Of a DNA stretch of 64,000 nucleotides, positions 55,735-64,000 are shown piece after piece. The stretch lies in the NCBI GenBank assembly GCA_022451485.1, contig JAKUQS010000003.1, positions 1 through 64,000 of the forward strand. The letters are read 5' to 3'. The notes beneath the pieces are model-generated. The model saw only the letters and a list, made by a program, of their open reading frames with translations. It did no database searches and had not been told where the DNA came from. Within the stretch, counting starts at the first letter, position 1. Each line of letters starts with the position of its first letter. Both the position numbers and the translations under genes were made by a program. The stretch is from Gammaproteobacteria bacterium. Lineage in GTDB: Bacteria; Pseudomonadota; Gammaproteobacteria; Arenicellales; UBA868.

Positions 55735-57006
55735 TCAGCGCAAAGTGGGCGGACTGATTCCTTTGCGTGGGGCTGAAAAGCAGAACGCTATTGCCGACAC
55801 AATAAACGTGGCGGCTGACAAAATAATGGCCTGTTGGTAAGTGCCGGACAAATCATATAAATATCCGCCTACCCACGGTCCAATTGCACCGCCAAACCCC
55901 ATGCCAGCTAAGACAACGCCGTTGATTGAACCAAAATGGCGTCCGTAGAAAAGATCGGCCGCACCGGCAAAGATTGTCGGCGCCTGCAGGCCCGCGCCCA
56001 AACCGAAACTGATCGCATAGAAATAGAGCCGCCAAGGCTCACTGTTATCGACAACCGACAGCAAAACCGCTAGGCCAACAACGCATAGACCCGTCGCAAT
56101 AACAACCGTCACTTCTCGACCAATCCAGTCAGAGATTGCAGCTGACAATTGCCCTACCACCATGGATACACCGTATAGAGCAAACATCGAAGCAGCAAAA
56201 AGGCCCGAATACCCGGCATCCTGAGCAAACTTTCCGACGTGGGCTAGAATCAGGTAACAGCCTGTTCCCCAAAAAAATGTTTGGGAGAGAACCATTAGCC
56301 ATAGTTGTGGGGTCCGCACGGCAGCGGATAAGGTCCATTCTTGGTTTTTCGCCTGTACAGCGTTCTCTTGGGTTTCCGGTTTGTCCGGTGTCGGTTCACT
56401 CAACCCATGCGCTATCAGTCCTTTTTCACGGGGGTGATACCGATAAAAAAAATGAACTAACGGAATGAGGATAATCAACATGGTTACACCCATGGCCACG
56501 TAGGCTGTTCGCCAGCCTGCTATTGACATGATGAACTCAGGATAAACGACGTAGACGAAACTCAGCCCACCGCCCATCTGGGCCACCCCTAGTGCTAACC
56601 CCCGATTTTTCGAGAACCAGTTGGCAATAGTAGGATTAACCACTGGAGACCCGCAGCAGGCAAGCCCTATGGGTGTCACTAAGCCAAATATCAGATAAAA
56701 GTGCCATAGCTGCGTCGCTAAACTACACAACGCAGCAGCACTAGACAGAATGACAGTCCCAATGAGCAAAATCCGACGAGGGTGCCACCAGTCCGTTATT
56801 GTCCCGATCACAGGCGCCGCTAAACCATAGAAAAAAAGATGTAAGGACAGCATCACAGCCGTCTCCCCTCGGCCCCATCCAAACTCGTCAAGGATAGGCG
56901 GAAAGAAAACTGAGAACGAGTGACGTACGCCGTAGACAAGAATCATCACCACGCACATCACGGCGACCACTACCCAGCCGTAAAACAATGACCCTCTAAC
57001 GGTCAT
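55735..57006 (-). CDS. MFS transporter, monocarboxylate/OFA type
   Basis: About 423 residues with twelve hydrophobic segments and a central hydrophilic loop around residues 200-225. The start YGWVVVAVMCVVMILVYG followed by FSVFFPPILDEFGWGRGE resembles bacterial monocarboxylate and oxalate/formate-type carriers. ATG 57006 is preferred over the GTG one codon before. Cargo is likely an organic acid, consistent with the CoA-transferase and SDR beside it. Convergent with the SDR gene, 12 bases apart. Confidence 0.83.
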   Translation of the reverse strand: MTVRGSLFYGWVVVAVMCVVMILVYGVRHSFSVFFPPILDEFGWGRGETAVMLSLHLFFYGLAAPVIGTITDWWHPRRILLIGTVILSSAAALCSLATQLWHFYLIFGLVTPIGLACCGSPVVNPTIANWFSKNRGLALGVAQMGGGLSFVYVVYPEFIMSIAGWRTAYVAMGVTMLIILIPLVHFFYRYHPREKGLIAHGLSEPTPDKPETQENAVQAKNQEWTLSAAVRTPQLWLMVLSQTFFWGTGCYLILAHVGKFAQDAGYSGLFAASMFALYGVSMVVGQLSAAISDWIGREVTVVIATGLCVVGLAVLLSVVDNSEPWRLYFYAISFGLGAGLQAPTIFAGAADLFYGRHFGSINGVVLAGMGFGGAIGPWVGGYLYDLSGTYQQAIILSAATFIVSAIAFCFSAPRKGISPPTLR

Positions 57007-57059
57007 CACAATAAAAACATCTCCAGAGATTAAGACATCAAAACCACATGATGCAGAAG

Positions 57060-57081
57060 AAACCCCGCATTCACGGGGTTT
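57060..57081 (-). terminator. Rho-independent-like terminator
   Basis: AAACCCCG (57060-57067) and CGGGGTTT (57074-57081) form an 8-bp stem with a 6-base loop followed by T-rich sequence on either strand. It lies between the hydroxyacid dehydrogenase gene and the MFS gene, both on the minus strand, so it probably ends the former. Confidence 0.65.
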
Positions 57082-57173
57082 TAGAGCCTATAGTATAGCG
57101 TACGAATAATCTCTACCGGTGCCCCATCCTGTTTGCGCGACCGGCGATGGAGATTAAATAGCATGCGATGTGT

Positions 57174-58184
57174 TTAACCCACACTCCCCACAAGGTGTCG
57201 CCAACGCGGTCGCTCCAAGACTTCTGGATTGATTATCGCTTCCGGTAAACGTTCGTCTAGGATAGCCGCAACATTCATTGACGCACGCCGCTGCAACTCC
57301 TCTACCGATTCAGCGGAATAAAAAGCAACATGAGGCGTCGCGATTAGGTTGCCTAGCTGTAACAACGGGTGATCCGGAGTCAGTTGCTCGGGCTCAAATA
57401 CATCCAGCGCTGCGCCCGCAATGTGGCCTTGGCGCAGGGCGATCAGTAACGCATCATGGTCAATCAAACCACCGCGTGCACAATTTACCAGGCAAGCTGA
57501 AGACTTCATTGCGTGCATAAAGTCCGCATTGACGAGAGTCCGGGTACTCTCTGTCAGCGGTGCGTGTAAGCTGATGAAATCAGATTCGGTAATTAGTTTG
57601 TTTAAACTGACTTCGTTAGCTAACTCCTTATCCACCACATTTTTTACGGAGGCGTCGGGATCATAAAACGTCACATTCATTCCAAATCCAGCTGCCTTTT
57701 GGGCAACGACTTGACCAATGCGACCGAACCCGATCAACCCTAACGTTTTCCCTCGCACTCGATGAATTGGCAATCCATCCTGTAGATTCCAACTTCCCTG
57801 TCGGACAGCATGATCGTATAGAGCAATTTTACGGGCCAATGAAAGCACAAACCCAAGCGTGTGCTCTGCAACTTCATCAACACAGTAAGCGGGAACATAA
57901 GTAACCGGTATCTCCAGTGATGTTGCCGTCGACACATCAATATTGTCTACCCCAATACCATAACGCCCGATTACCTGAAGTTTATTCCCGGCTCGAATAA
58001 CAGATTCCGTCACGTGAGCAAAACAGGTCAAAATCGCGTCTGCCTGTGCTACTAACTCGATCAGCGTTGATTCATCACTCGATGGAGCCAGTAACAGCTT
58101 GGCATTCACCTCTTTCAGTACTGCGACCTCAATATCTGGTGCGGGCCACGTAAAGTCAGTAACGAGGACGGTCTTGTGTGTCAT
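57174..58184 (-). CDS. D-3-phosphoglycerate dehydrogenase-like 2-hydroxyacid dehydrogenase
   Basis: A 336-residue NAD-dependent 2-hydroxyacid dehydrogenase. GLIGFGRIGQVVAQ binds NAD. Catalytic Arg is in NCARGGLID, Glu in DVFEPEQ and His in TPHVAF. No ACT domain, so it is a short form, not the regulated SerA. Located after the MtaA-like gene on the same strand. It may oxidise a hydroxy acid released by the neighbouring pathway. Confidence 0.83.
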   Translation of the reverse strand: MTHKTVLVTDFTWPAPDIEVAVLKEVNAKLLLAPSSDESTLIELVAQADAILTCFAHVTESVIRAGNKLQVIGRYGIGVDNIDVSTATSLEIPVTYVPAYCVDEVAEHTLGFVLSLARKIALYDHAVRQGSWNLQDGLPIHRVRGKTLGLIGFGRIGQVVAQKAAGFGMNVTFYDPDASVKNVVDKELANEVSLNKLITESDFISLHAPLTESTRTLVNADFMHAMKSSACLVNCARGGLIDHDALLIALRQGHIAGAALDVFEPEQLTPDHPLLQLGNLIATPHVAFYSAESVEELQRRASMNVAAILDERLPEAIINPEVLERPRWRHLVGSVG

Positions 58185-58257
58185 AAGGCATCATAACCAA
58201 AAAGTCGGGCAACTTTTACAGGCCAAGGCTCCTTCCAGATGACTGCCCTACGTTTCG

Positions 58258-59292
58258 TCAGTGTCGTCGGTTGTCCTCGCAGACCGCAACAATCGTTTTG
58301 AGATTTTCGACAGGTGTCTGCAGCGGTACGGCACACTCAGGGGCGATGATATCGACACCCGCGTCAATTACACGTTGAACCTCCGTCCGCACATCCTCCG
58401 GCGTTTTTTGCATCAACAGCTGCGGATTATTGATGTTACCAGCCAGGCGAATTTTATCTTCAGCGCCAGACACCATTTTTTCAGGGTCATTGGCTGATTC
58501 AAAGTGATACATAGCAAATGGCGTCTCTCGAAAATACTCGATTCGATCGAGCGACCGACCACAGCAATGCAATATCACCGGCGCTGGCACTTGCGGCACC
58601 AACTCCTGATGTCGCCATAGAAGGAAATCACGGTACATGGTGTTGCGAATTAAATCACCCGTGGCATGGTCGGCCCAGACAATCGCATCCGCACCTGCTT
58701 CCAACTGCGCTTTGGCAAATAGAATTGGCACCTCTGACAACGTGTCCAGCGATTTTCGGACACGATCGGGGTCTGCAATGGTGTCCATGAGAAATTCCTG
58801 CACATTGTAAGCATGATACGAAAGGGTCCATGGACCCATCACTTTACCGAGAATCATTACCTTGTCGCCAAAATGCGATTTTAATAAACGAATCGCATCA
58901 AGCGCACATTTCACGTACTTATCCTCAAAGAACGAATCTGGAAACCCATCGGGCAAACGAATCTCAGCATCGCGATCAGCCCACGGCGCAAACTGCGGCG
59001 TCGGCATATTGTCTGGATCACTGAAATCGACAACGCAGCCGATTGCCGTGGCTTCCTGTGCGATCCCAAAGACTGGCATCACACTGTCAAAACCCATCAG
59101 ATCGTGTGCACTGGCCGCAAGTTCCGCCATGGGCTCAGGTTCTGTGTTGGCCTCAGGAAAATGAGGCCCCACCAGATCCATGAGCTCAAAGTTAACCACC
59201 GAGGTAATACTGGCGGCACACGGGCGATCGACCGGCTGCCCAGTCAGCGCGGCAGTGAAACGTTCCTTGGGCGTCATCGGACCGACAGCCAT
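58258..59292 (-). CDS. MtaA/CmuA-type methyltransferase (uroporphyrinogen decarboxylase fold)
   Basis: A 344-residue protein of the MtaA/MtbA/CmuA family, which moves a methyl group from a corrinoid protein to a thiol. N-terminal MTPKERFTAALTGQPVDRPCA is a family signature. The zinc ligands His242, Cys244 and Cys320 (LHCCG and PECAV) match the His-x-Cys and Cys positions of MtaA. A corrinoid protein or a MtaB-type partner is not adjacent. The ribosome site GGAGG is clear. It differs from HemE, which lacks this zinc triad. Confidence 0.83.
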   Translation of the reverse strand: MAVGPMTPKERFTAALTGQPVDRPCAASITSVVNFELMDLVGPHFPEANTEPEPMAELAASAHDLMGFDSVMPVFGIAQEATAIGCVVDFSDPDNMPTPQFAPWADRDAEIRLPDGFPDSFFEDKYVKCALDAIRLLKSHFGDKVMILGKVMGPWTLSYHAYNVQEFLMDTIADPDRVRKSLDTLSEVPILFAKAQLEAGADAIVWADHATGDLIRNTMYRDFLLWRHQELVPQVPAPVILHCCGRSLDRIEYFRETPFAMYHFESANDPEKMVSGAEDKIRLAGNINNPQLLMQKTPEDVRTEVQRVIDAGVDIIAPECAVPLQTPVENLKTIVAVCEDNRRH

Positions 59293-59419
59293 GTTATTCC
59301 TCCAATGTTATGCTTGGCTTCCAGCAGGCTCCCAATACTAGCTGATTCGGGACAACTGCCACAAAGGCAGGCAAATTGGTAACCTGAGATACTGACTATC
59401 GCTGATAAAGCACACGACC

Positions 59420-59728
59420 ATGTATAAAGAAATCCAGCCTGAAGCGGCCGCCAAACTCATCACCGATTCCCATGTAACCATCGTGGATATACGCGATGCG
59501 GACTCTTACCAGGCTGGCCATCTTGAATCAGCCATCCAACTTAACGACAACACCCTTAGCGAATTTCTGGATCAAACCAGCCGCCAAAGCACTCTCCTGG
59601 TGTACTGCTACCATGGCATTTCAAGTGCGGGAGCCGCCTCATTCTTTGTTGATCAAGGATTTGATGATGTCTCTCATATCGCAGGTGGTTTCCAAGCCTG
59701 GAAAGATCGCGACCTTCCCACGACATAA
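59420..59728 (+). CDS. glpE: Single-domain rhodanese, GlpE-type thiosulfate sulfurtransferase
   Basis: A 102-residue rhodanese domain. The active-site loop is CYHGISS with Cys63, close to CYHGNSS of GlpE, and the length is standard. It transfers sulfur from thiosulfate to cyanide, thioredoxin or a thiol acceptor in the cytosol. It is divergent from the MtaA-like gene and convergent with gloB. Housekeeping redox or sulfur detoxification. Confidence 0.88.
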   Translation: MYKEIQPEAAAKLITDSHVTIVDIRDADSYQAGHLESAIQLNDNTLSEFLDQTSRQSTLLVYCYHGISSAGAASFFVDQGFDDVSHIAGGFQAWKDRDLPTT

Positions 59729-59790
59729 AACAAGTCATTTCTACTCGGTTGTTCCTTGCGAACCAACAGCTGAGTTGTGACAGCTTCGCA

Positions 59791-60582
59791 TCACCAGTCG
59801 TTGCGCAATTCACGCAATTTTAGAAATATCGTTTTTGCATCAGGATTGTCCGGCAGATCTGTATACACGTCCCGCAATGTCTTGATCAGTGTAGGGCTGT
59901 GAAGACGAAAAAATGTATTGACTTCTTTCTCCAACGCCAAAGTTGATACCAGTGAGTTTTCGGGATCCCGGACGCCCGACTCGGCCAGAAGTTCTCGGGC
60001 ACGCACATTATCTGGTTCTCGATTCAACGTAAATTCTAGATTGTTTTTCCAGTAGTCATGGCCCGGATAAACGCGCGTCTGGTCCGGCAATTTTGACAGC
60101 TGTGTCGCAAAGGTCTCATACAATTCCGCCGGGTGGCCCCCATTATGGCAATTACCTGCTCCGGCATTGAAAAGTGTGTCGCCGCAAAAAAGCGCCGGCG
60201 TCTCGCCGTGCGATAAGAGGCACACATGACTCATCGTGTGTCCTGGGGTGTCTAATGCTTCCAGTTCTACACTTCTACCCACGGCAATCCGATCGCCTGC
60301 CACTAAACCGACATCAATATCGGGGATGCGATCCTTTGCATTCTCATGGGCCAGCAACTGCGCTCCAGTCGCTTCAATCATGGCGCTGTTACCGCCGGTG
60401 TGGTCTCCATGTTCATGGGTGTTCAGAATCTGCGTGATTTCCCAACCATTGTCTTGTGCTTTCTTGAGACACTTGACGTGATCCAGCGGATCGATCGCCA
60501 GCGCTTCACCTGTTTCGGGACACACCACCAAATAATTAAAGTTACGCCAATTGTTGGCGGTCCAGATCTGCTCGACAATCAC
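59791..60582 (-). CDS. gloB: Hydroxyacylglutathione hydrolase (glyoxalase II)
   Basis: A 263-residue metallo-beta-lactamase-fold glyoxalase II. The binuclear zinc motif is NTHEHGDHTGGN, with further ligands in GHTMSHVCLL and the acidic FCGDTLFNAG. The C-terminal region has NPDAKTIFLKLRELRNDW. It hydrolyses lactoylglutathione to D-lactate and glutathione. The start is GTG 60582 with AAGGAG six bases upstream. Divergent from amrS. Confidence 0.9.
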   Translation of the reverse strand: MIVEQIWTANNWRNFNYLVVCPETGEALAIDPLDHVKCLKKAQDNGWEITQILNTHEHGDHTGGNSAMIEATGAQLLAHENAKDRIPDIDVGLVAGDRIAVGRSVELEALDTPGHTMSHVCLLSHGETPALFCGDTLFNAGAGNCHNGGHPAELYETFATQLSKLPDQTRVYPGHDYWKNNLEFTLNREPDNVRARELLAESGVRDPENSLVSTLALEKEVNTFFRLHSPTLIKTLRDVYTDLPDNPDAKTIFLKLRELRNDW

Positions 60583-60749
60583 GATACTCTCCTTTGGGTC
60601 TTTTATCCCGACTCACCCATCATATACGCTCGGCTTAGCGCTTTCTAACCGAGCACCCAGGAGGAACCCCATCACTTTGGTCAGGTCCCGACTTAACGAT
60701 GGACGCTCGTGGCGTACAATGTGACTAACAGATCAGAGTCCTAAAATAC

Positions 60750-61832
60750 ATGACGTATCGACTGGTTCCAACGAAGCTACAAGAAAACCTTTCCGATGGC
60801 ACGGTCCGGTGCAATCTGTGCCTTTGGCGTTGCCGGCTACGCCACGGTCAACGCGGCTTCTGCCAAGCGCATGTCAATCGGGACGGCAGGCTGTACAACC
60901 TTTCATACGGCGTTATTTCTGCCATGGATATCGGCCCCATTGAAGATAAGCCCGTCCGACACTATCGACCGGGCAGCCAAGTGCTATCCGTAGGGAGTTA
61001 TGGCTGTAGTTTCCGCTGCGGTGGCTGCCACAATCTGGAAATCTCCTGGGGAGAAGAAGCACTCGATGCGTTGGCTCGAGGTCAGTCGAAAGCGGCTTTT
61101 GCTGACCCGCAACAACTAGTCAACACCGCGATTGAAGCCCGGGTTCAGGGAATCGCCTTCACCTACTCGGAGCCTGCCGTGTGGCTCGAATATGTACTCG
61201 ATGTCTGCGAGGCTGCCAAGCGCGCCGGGCTTTTCACTGTTTACGTTTCTAACAGCTTCGTCTCAGACGAGGCGCTGGCCCTACTAGCGGGGCGAGTCGA
61301 TGTGCTGTGCTCAGACATCAAGAGCATGGATGACGCGTTTTACCAGCGTATCTGCGGTAAAGCGCGCGTTAGCGATGTGCTGAAGTGCGTTCAGGGTGCG
61401 CAGGACTTGGGTATACATGTTGAAACTCGAACCAACATAATTCCGGGGCTGAATGATGCGCCGAATAATCTGATGGCCATCGCCCACTGGATCCGTGATC
61501 ACCTGGGCGCAGACAGTCCCTGGCACATCACCCGCTTCTTTCCGGCTTACCAACTTTCCCATGTTCCTGCTACCCCCATCGAGGTGCTGTACCGAACGCA
61601 GGAGATGGCGACTGAGGAGGGCCTCACTCGAGTCTATGTCCATGGAGACAAAGGGTGTGATTGCGCTACTGATAATCTGCCAGTTGATGCTTACCTAGGG
61701 AATCCCGCATTGCTTTATGCTGGAACCCAGTGCCCGGACAGTTGTTGTGGCGATGACGGCATCCTGCTTAAAAAATACGAGTCTCCCGCTGGATTAGCCG
61801 TCCAACCTCCGGGTACTGCGCCGCACAACTAG
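60750..61832 (+). CDS. amrS: AmmeMemoRadiSam-system radical SAM protein (AmrS)
   Basis: A 360-residue radical SAM enzyme. The 4Fe-4S motif is CSFRCGGC with Cys86, Cys90 and Cys93 (CxxxCxxC). The N-terminal zinc-like cysteines are Cys21, Cys24, Cys28 and Cys38 (CNLCLWRC, GFC). The C-terminal CDCATDN and CPDSCCG segments are also Cys-rich. The family partners an AMMECR1 and a Memo protein; neither is in the window. Divergent from gloB. Confidence 0.85.
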   Translation: MTYRLVPTKLQENLSDGTVRCNLCLWRCRLRHGQRGFCQAHVNRDGRLYNLSYGVISAMDIGPIEDKPVRHYRPGSQVLSVGSYGCSFRCGGCHNLEISWGEEALDALARGQSKAAFADPQQLVNTAIEARVQGIAFTYSEPAVWLEYVLDVCEAAKRAGLFTVYVSNSFVSDEALALLAGRVDVLCSDIKSMDDAFYQRICGKARVSDVLKCVQGAQDLGIHVETRTNIIPGLNDAPNNLMAIAHWIRDHLGADSPWHITRFFPAYQLSHVPATPIEVLYRTQEMATEEGLTRVYVHGDKGCDCATDNLPVDAYLGNPALLYAGTQCPDSCCGDDGILLKKYESPAGLAVQPPGTAPHN

Positions 61833-61860
61833 CGCCATCCAGACCCATGCAGCGGACACT

Positions 61861-63456
61861 TCAGAACGTGGCGACTTGGCCATCGCTGCGAGGATCACTT
61901 GCACCCTCGATCAGTCCATTGGGATGATGACAGAGCGCACCCGCGTGACCCATCATCTCGTCGAATGCCGCCACACGCTGAACGTCGTGACCTGCCCCGC
62001 GAAGAGATGTAAAGACTTCGTCAGGGAAACGACTTTCGATCTTGAGATTGGTCGAGGACTCACCCCACGTCCTACCGAGTAACCATCGGGGCGCCGTCAC
62101 CGCAGCCTGCAGTGGATAGCCGTACATGGCATAACGGCAAAACAGCGCGGCCTGTGTCTGTGGCTGACCGTCACCGCCCATCGTTCCGTAAACCATAACG
62201 CGACCATCATCCAAGCAGGCCAACGCGGGTTGTATCGTATGAAATGGCTTGCGTCCGGGCATCAATTCGTTGTGATGCGTCGAGTCGAGCGAAAAACTGA
62301 TTCCGCGGTTTTGCCAGGTCACTCCAGTACCGGACAATACGACACCAGAACCGAACTCCCAATAAAGGCTCTGAATGCAGCTTACCGCATTGCCATCGCT
62401 ATCCACCGCCCCGAACCATACTGTGTCGCCATCTCCCCCAGCATCAGGCCAGGACGCTGCCTGCCCCCTGTCAATACTGCCTGCCATTTGATCCAACAAG
62501 CTCGATTCTAGAAATGTCCTGGGGTCACACTTCATGTAAGCCGGATCACCAATCTCTCTATCTCGAACTCGAAATGCACACTTGGTTGCCTCAACCAGCG
62601 CGTGAACAAAATCAAAGCCCTCCGCTGAGGCCACCTCTAAACGACTGAACAGACCCAATATCATCAACGACGCAAGACCCTGGGTCGGCGGTGGCAGGTT
62701 ATAAAGCGCATGACCGTTAACGTTTAATTGCAACGGCGTCACCCGCCGTGCCACCATCGCATCCAGGTCGGCGAACCTCAGCGGACTGCCCGCTTGGGAT
62801 AATTCGTCGGCAATTTGATGCGCAAGATCGCCCCGATAAAAAGCCTCCAAGCCACTGTCCGCCAAACGCTCGATAGTCGTTGCCAACGCGGGATTCTGAA
62901 ATAACGTACCCGGCATCGGCGCTCCAACACCATCGTCAGCAAGAAATGCGTTGGAAAATCCGGGTACCGAGCGCAACTCGTCGCACTTTTTGATGGTATT
63001 GGCGTACTGGCTGTCCGTGACCGCAAAGCCGTCTCGCGCGTAATGGATAGCCTCTTCCAACAACCGCTGCAAAGGCAACCGCCCGCCCCACTCCTTTGCC
63101 AGCGCATACGCCTCCTGCCATCCAGCCACAGCGCCGGCGACCGTCAGAGCCGCTTGGCCTCCTCGCGAGGGAATCGCCGTGTGACCCGCCGCTCGATAAA
63201 TCGCGGCATTTACTCCTTTAGCAGCGGCACCACAGGCATCGATCCCAATGGGTAAATGCCCCGCCGGCTTGATCAGCCAAAAGTTGTCACCACCAAGACC
63301 ATTCATGTGGGGATAGACCACTGCGATTGCCGCCGCGGTCGCGATCGCTGCCTCCAGCGCATTTCCACCTTCACGCAACACGTTAAGACCAGCGTGTGAA
63401 GCCGCGTGGTGAGGGGAGGTCACGGCACCACGAAAACCCCGCACTGTTTTCAACAT
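61861..63456 (-). CDS. ggt: Gamma-glutamyltransferase (Ntn hydrolase)
   Basis: A 531-residue enzyme of the gamma-glutamyltransferase family. The predicted autoproteolysis nucleophile is Thr345 (GDTVWFGAVD). The N-terminal part has NGLGGDNFWLI and the C-terminal ends with a QxxxGHxxGxxCHHPNG-like region. I choose ATG 63456 because GAGGGG lies six bases upstream; a GTG at 63480 has no site. No signal peptide is visible, so it may be cytosolic. It may remove gamma-glutamyl or related groups in the neighbouring amide pathway. Confidence 0.83.
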   Translation of the reverse strand: MLKTVRGFRGAVTSPHHAASHAGLNVLREGGNALEAAIATAAAIAVVYPHMNGLGGDNFWLIKPAGHLPIGIDACGAAAKGVNAAIYRAAGHTAIPSRGGQAALTVAGAVAGWQEAYALAKEWGGRLPLQRLLEEAIHYARDGFAVTDSQYANTIKKCDELRSVPGFSNAFLADDGVGAPMPGTLFQNPALATTIERLADSGLEAFYRGDLAHQIADELSQAGSPLRFADLDAMVARRVTPLQLNVNGHALYNLPPPTQGLASLMILGLFSRLEVASAEGFDFVHALVEATKCAFRVRDREIGDPAYMKCDPRTFLESSLLDQMAGSIDRGQAASWPDAGGDGDTVWFGAVDSDGNAVSCIQSLYWEFGSGVVLSGTGVTWQNRGISFSLDSTHHNELMPGRKPFHTIQPALACLDDGRVMVYGTMGGDGQPQTQAALFCRYAMYGYPLQAAVTAPRWLLGRTWGESSTNLKIESRFPDEVFTSLRGAGHDVQRVAAFDEMMGHAGALCHHPNGLIEGASDPRSDGQVATF

Positions 63457-63535
63457 CGAACACCCCTCACCATCATGCACCCAACCTCTGTTCGTCTCAT
63501 TAACTTCCCTTGCACCGGAGACTGGAACTCGTTGA

Positions 63536-64000
63536 CTACAGGGTCAGAAGGATATTGCCCTGGTCATCCAGAGCGGCGCGGGCACGTGGGGGAACCACAC
63601 ACGTCGCATCATATTCTTCGATAATAAGTGGCCCATCATCAGCGCCGGACAATTGCCGACGGTCTTTAAGCACTGGCGTATCGATCCATCCGTTCGCGCG
63701 ACCAAAATAAGCGCGCCGCATACCCGTGTTTGCAGGCACCGCGCATGAATCACCCTGGTCAATCGGGAGTCCGCGATCTTCTGTTAGCCCCCGGCCCACC
63801 AATTCAAGGTTAACCAATTCCACCGGTTCATCGGGACCGGCACGATGTCCGTAAGTGCGCTCGTGTTCGCTGGCAAAAGCTTCTTCCAATACAGGCACCG
63901 CCGCCGCATTAAAAGGCCCGGCCTCTACTGGCACGCTCAACTCATAGATTTGTCCCTGATAGTGCATGTTGGCGGAACGGTATAGCGCCATTTTATCTGG
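63536..64000 (-). CDS. hyuA: Hydantoinase A family, C-terminal fragment (continues past window)
   Basis: The last 155 residues of a HyuA/oxoprolinase subunit; the frame is open to the window edge. The end VPPRARAALDDQGNILLTL and the repeated Tyr/Arg-rich strand MHYQGQIYELSVPVEAG match the HyuA tail at 51389. It lies next to ggt, a pairing seen in glutathione or oxoproline breakdown. The 5' part and any HyuB lie outside. Confidence 0.78.
   Translation of the reverse strand, partial: PDKMALYRSANMHYQGQIYELSVPVEAGPFNAAAVPVLEEAFASEHERTYGHRAGPDEPVELVNLELVGRGLTEDRGLPIDQGDSCAVPANTGMRRAYFGRANGWIDTPVLKDRRQLSGADDGPLIIEEYDATCVVPPRARAALDDQGNILLTL

Noticed and set aside
1-64000. tRNA, rRNA, CRISPR arrays, insertion sequences or phage genes
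   Set aside because: No T-loop-like GGTTCGAATC motifs in gene-free stretches, no regularly spaced direct repeats and no transposase or integrase sequence were seen by eye. A dedicated scan was not possible.

Overview
The window is a chromosomal stretch of a free-living, aerobic, nutritionally versatile Proteobacterium. The housekeeping genes (uup, glpE, gloB, amrS) suggest a Gammaproteobacterium, probably marine: it has ectoine-type uptake, a putative sulfonate module, hydantoinase-family genes and no pathogenicity genes. The taxonomic call is an inference. I count 57 genes, two of them cut by the window ends. Nearly all are catabolic enzymes or small-molecule transporters. I recognise no tRNA, rRNA, insertion sequence, phage gene, CRISPR array or helix-turn-helix regulator.

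Layout. 1-1000: an Ala/Pro-rich low-complexity protein cut by the edge, and a small lipoprotein. 1.0-6.5 kb: a translationally coupled molybdenum hydroxylase (large, FAD and 2Fe-2S subunits), a ring-cleaving LigB-LigA fusion dioxygenase and a CoxG-like protein, which together look like an aromatic or heterocycle oxidation module. 6.5-8.3 kb: a class II aldolase divergent from a putative (R)-selective amine transaminase. 8.3-12.7 kb: a GT39-type membrane glycosyltransferase, an EamA exporter, an alpha/beta hydrolase and an AllA-like lyase. 12.7-15 kb: a four-carbon acid-sugar kinase with a PdxA2-type dehydrogenase. 15-16.9 kb: uup.

17-23 kb: a class III aminotransferase, TRAP transporter M and Q subunits, a split sulfopyruvate-decarboxylase-like enzyme (ComD/ComE) and an FprA-type ferredoxin reductase, in one direction. 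23-34.4 kb: PhyH dioxygenase, two HpcH-type aldolases (one with altered active-site residues), two EamA exporters, a 2-hydroxyacid dehydrogenase coupled to a dimethylformamidase-like large subunit, an Asp/Glu-racemase-fold enzyme, a GSA-type aminotransferase and a DUF3830 protein. 34.5-43.1 kb: two M24/creatinase-fold hydrolases flanking an EhuABCD-like ectoine ABC transporter, one being a good ectoine hydrolase (DoeA/EutD) candidate, then a RidA-RraA-M81 peptidase operon.

43.2-53.5 kb: a fused indolepyruvate ferredoxin oxidoreductase, an SDR with an altered active site, a class II aldolase, and a hyuA-hyuB-alanine racemase operon. 53.6-64 kb: a family III CoA-transferase, a classical SDR, an MFS carrier, a hydroxyacid dehydrogenase, an MtaA-type methyltransferase, rhodanese, glyoxalase II, AmrS, gamma-glutamyltransferase and the end of a second HyuA.

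The recurring theme is uptake and stepwise opening of small nitrogen- or sulfur-containing organic molecules (amides, lactams, hydantoin-like rings, ectoine, amines, sulfonates). The released carbon skeletons would go to aldolases, dehydrogenases and CoA-transferases. The most attractive candidates for undescribed biology are the 17-23 kb sulfonate-like operon with its orphan TRAP subunits, the 27-34 kb amidohydrolase island, and the DoeA/Ehu divergon with a perfect 12-bp inverted repeat upstream of doeA.
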